From the NCBI GenBank assembly GCA_036744635.1, contig DAIOHQ010000258.1:1-6597 (forward strand): a stretch of 6,597 bases of DNA, written 5' to 3'. The position numbers and the translations under genes are program-made. The stretch is from DAIOHQ01 sp036744635. GTDB lineage: Bacteria; Planctomycetota; Phycisphaerae; Tepidisphaerales; Tepidisphaeraceae. Within the stretch, counting starts at the first letter, position 1; every line of letters starts with the position of its first letter. The notes below the pieces were generated by a model, which saw only the letters and a program-made list of their open reading frames with translations, searched no databases and had not been told where the DNA came from. Shown piece by piece: positions 5,468-6,597 of the stretch.

Positions 5468-5737
5468 CTAGGCGACCTTGGCTTTGCTGATGCGAGGTCG
5501 GCGAGGCTGCGTCCGTGCGCGCGTCACCTCGTCAGCCGGAATCTCGAACACCTGCTCGGCTGCCCCATCGGGGCGCGCGAACTGCACCCGTAGCAGCCGC
5601 CGTCCCTCCCGGCCGATCCTCCCGCGATCTTCGACGATGCGCACCAGTCGCTTCTTCTTACCGAACTGCACGTAGACCTTGCCCCCGACTGAAAAATTGG
5701 GTTCCGTCTGCCCACGGGGTTTGCTCTTTTCATTCAT
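5468..5737 (-). CDS. Small basic protein, SH3-like fold suspected; partner of HEPN remnant
   Basis: The product has 89 residues and no function I can name. The start at 5737 is fixed by AGGAG (ctcct at 5745-5749 on the plus strand), seven bases ahead of the ATG; an earlier in-frame ATG at 5791 lies inside the upstream gene. The core (residues 15-71) alternates short beta strands and turns: FSVGGKVYVQFG, then KKRLVRIVEDRG, then RIGREGRRLLRVQF, and ends with FEIPADEV. This resembles small SH3-like beta-barrel proteins. Both ends are rich in Lys and Arg, so nucleic-acid contact is possible. It follows the HEPN remnant by 10 bases, and its ribosome-binding site overlaps the HEPN stop codon, so the pair was built as one operon. 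By analogy with HEPN toxin pairs it could be an antitoxin, but nothing in the sequence proves this. Confidence 0.75.
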   Translation of the reverse strand: MNEKSKPRGQTEPNFSVGGKVYVQFGKKKRLVRIVEDRGRIGREGRRLLRVQFARPDGAAEQVFEIPADEVTRARTQPRRPRISKAKVA

Positions 5738-5744
5738 GGATGCA

Positions 5745-5749
5745 CTCCT
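5745..5749 (-). promoter_or_regulatory. Ribosome-binding site overlapping HEPN stop codon
   Basis: Read on the minus strand, AGGAG sits seven bases before the ATG at 5737 and shares bases with the TAG stop (5750-5748) of the HEPN-like frame. This decides the start of the small gene and implies translational coupling. Confidence 0.7.
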
Positions 5750-5990
5750 ACCACGGATTCGCCCCGATGATTGTAGCAACATGCGCTCCAACTACCGCGT
5801 CCATGTCGATCGCCAGTTTTTCGCACGTTCGACGCCACTCCCGCACGTCATTGAGCCGAACCGTGGTGTGCCCACCGAGTTTGGCGGGGTTGAAGTCTTG
5901 GTGTGCTATGGCATTGCGCCAGTCGTTCAGCTTTCCCAGAACCTCGTTCCGAACTGCGTTTGTGTTGTCGTGTGCCCTCAAGGCGAAGAT
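5748..5990 (-). pseudogene. 5'-truncated HEPN-like RNase domain remnant
   Basis: About 80 residues of a C-terminal region remain in frame, from IFALRAHDNTNAVRN to the end at GANPW. The segment LNDWRNAIAHQDF contains R-x4-H (RNAIAH), the catalytic signature of HEPN ribonucleases, which cut RNA as toxins or defence effectors. A helical tail with VREWRRTCEKLAIDMDAVV follows, as expected for this fold. There is no ATG. An in-frame TGA lies just upstream, and a palindromic repeat of a family seen in many gaps begins at that point (5991). The simplest reading is that the repeat, or a deletion ending at it, removed the 5' half including the normal start. A TTG at 5981 could in principle start a 77-residue protein, but it has no ribosome-binding site. 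HEPN assignment rests on one motif plus helical context. Confidence 0.6.
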
Positions 5991-6034
5991 CCCTCACCCC
6001 AGCCCTCTCCCGGAATACCGGGCGAGGGGGCCGG
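5991..6034. repeat. Palindromic dispersed repeat breaking the HEPN gene
   Basis: CCCTCACCCCAGCCCTCTCC opens a repeat whose stem pairs 6003-6013 with 6018-6028 at 10 of 11 positions around the loop AATA. I recognise this CCCTCACCCC...CTCTCCCGG...GGGNGAGGGGG pattern as a very common intergenic repeat in many bacterial genomes, planctomycetes included. Its left edge coincides with the point where the HEPN-like reading frame is lost. Confidence 0.75.
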
Positions 6035-6082
6035 AAAAAGACGGTTGCCAAAAACATGCGCTACACCCTCGCTGGGTGCAGC

Positions 6083-6110
6083 GGCCAAAAGCTGTCTTAG
6101 CTCTGTGGCC
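6083..6110. other. Imperfect hairpin in gap 6035-6120
   Basis: GGCCA (6083-6087) pairs with TGGCC (6106-6110), and AGCT (6090-6093) pairs with AGCT (6099-6102) inside it. A smaller stem-loop CGCTG/CAGCG precedes it near 6070-6083. It sits 10 bases past the stop codon of the minus-strand lipoprotein gene, where a terminator would be expected, but lacks a U-tract. The stretch 6035-6120 otherwise shows no gene and may belong to the same mobile repeat as 5991-6034. Confidence 0.35.
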
Positions 6111-6120
6111 GGGGAGCCGC

Positions 6121-6507
6121 TCAGTCTCCCTTGGCGATGATTTCAATATTCCGGTTGTCTTTGGGGACGAAGGTGAAGGTGTAGACGGGTTGTTCGGCGC
6201 GGAAGAGGGAGACTTCGGTGCGGATGGGGAAGGTGCGGGCGGAGGCGGCGGGGATTTTCTGGGTGGAATCGACGCGGTAATTGGTGACCTGGGTCATGTA
6301 TTTGTGGTCGATGGCGTATTGGCGGAGGCGCTTGAGGGCGTTGGCCTCGGCGAGGCCGTCGGGGGCGGATTGGATGTCGGCGGCCAGGGATTGGACGGAT
6401 TCCTGCTGGGAGCGGGGAACGGGCGGGGGGGCGGAATTGGCGCGGTGGCAGGCGCTGAGGAGGAAGGGGAGGGAGAAGATCAGGGACAGGGGGCGGGTGT
6501 TCATCAT
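6121..6507 (-). CDS. Small putative lipoprotein of unknown function
   Basis: The product has 128 residues. The signal peptide is short and clear: one Arg at position 5, a hydrophobic core LSLIFSLPFLL, and lipobox LSAC with Cys at 20. The mature protein opens with a Pro/Ser/Gln-rich linker, then a helical segment around 45-66 (DGLAEANALKRLRQYAIDH), then a beta-rich end (RTEVSLFRAEQPVYTFTFV, NIEIIAKGD). I do not recognise the family. Two adjacent ATG codons (6507 and 6504) could start it, and neither has a good ribosome-binding site. It is divergent from a gene beginning about 58 bases away. Codons are C-rich, as in the other minus-strand genes here, because the plus strand is G-rich throughout this half. 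Confidence 0.75.
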   Translation of the reverse strand: MMNTRPLSLIFSLPFLLSACHRANSAPPPVPRSQQESVQSLAADIQSAPDGLAEANALKRLRQYAIDHKYMTQVTNYRVDSTQKIPAASARTFPIRTEVSLFRAEQPVYTFTFVPKDNRNIEIIAKGD

Positions 6508-6565
6508 TGAAGAGTAGCAGGGGGTCGGAAGATTGGGAACGTTGGGTTGGGCGGTAGGAGGAGAT

Positions 6566-6597
6566 ATGGCGGGATTCGGACAGGTGAGTACACCTGC
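6566..6597 (+). CDS. Start of a gene cut off by the window edge
   Basis: An ATG at 6566 is preceded by AGGAGG at 6556-6561 with a 4-base gap, the strongest ribosome-binding site in the window. Ten codons follow without a stop (MAGFGQVSTP) before the window ends. Nothing can be said about function. An inverted repeat CAGGTG-AGTA-CACCTG (6581-6596) lies inside these first codons. Confidence 0.4.
   Translation, partial: MAGFGQVSTP

Noticed and set aside
5262..5471. A 69-codon plus-strand frame in the G-rich gap
   Set aside because: It is Gly/Arg/Trp-rich low-complexity sequence spanning a repeat palindrome and a G-quadruplex motif, with no ribosome-binding site.
5515..6510. A 331-codon plus-strand frame
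   Set aside because: It covers the antisense of the small basic gene, the HEPN remnant and a lipoprotein gene, and turns into Gly-rich sequence opposite Pro/Leu-rich codons.

Overview
This is a GC-rich window with densely packed genes separated by gaps full of short palindromic and tandem repeats. The best guess for the source is a planctomycete, probably of the Phycisphaerae type. The reasons are two unlike clpP genes side by side, a shortened MnmE-like GTPase, simple coiled-coil lipoproteins and repeat families I recognise from such genomes. No rRNA or other taxonomic marker is present, so this is an inference.

Left half, plus strand. A D-lyxose isomerase gene (266-949) stands alone. After a palindromic tandem-repeat gap comes a plausible sigma70-type promoter (1056-1084), then clpP1 (1113-1856). 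A perfect 24-bp inverted repeat (1859-1922) follows, then a VOC/glyoxalase-fold gene (1924-2322) whose stop codon overlaps the start of clpP2 (2319-2963). The two ClpP proteins should be the barrel subunits of one Clp protease. ClpP1 keeps Ser/His/Asp but has an unusual active-site strand. ClpP2 has Ser/His with Asn in place of the catalytic Asp, which suggests a mixed or asymmetric particle. A coiled-coil lipoprotein gene (3045-3719) follows a palindromic repeat.

Right half, minus strand. An MnmE-like GTPase (3780-4868) converges on the lipoprotein gene. It has an intact G domain but lacks the C-terminal helices with the catalytic CxGK cysteine motif. Upstream of it, 4869-5467 is a gene-free patchwork of repeats. 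Then comes a two-gene cassette: a 5'-truncated HEPN-like RNase remnant (5748-5990) whose stop codon overlaps the ribosome-binding site of an intact 89-residue basic protein (5468-5737). The break in the HEPN gene lies at an inserted palindromic repeat. A short lipoprotein gene (6121-6507) follows. A divergent gene appears to start at 6566 and leaves the window.

The points most worth a second look are the HEPN plus small-protein cassette, the truncated MnmE-like protein, the D-to-N change in ClpP2, and the REPIN-like palindrome covering the start of the VOC gene.
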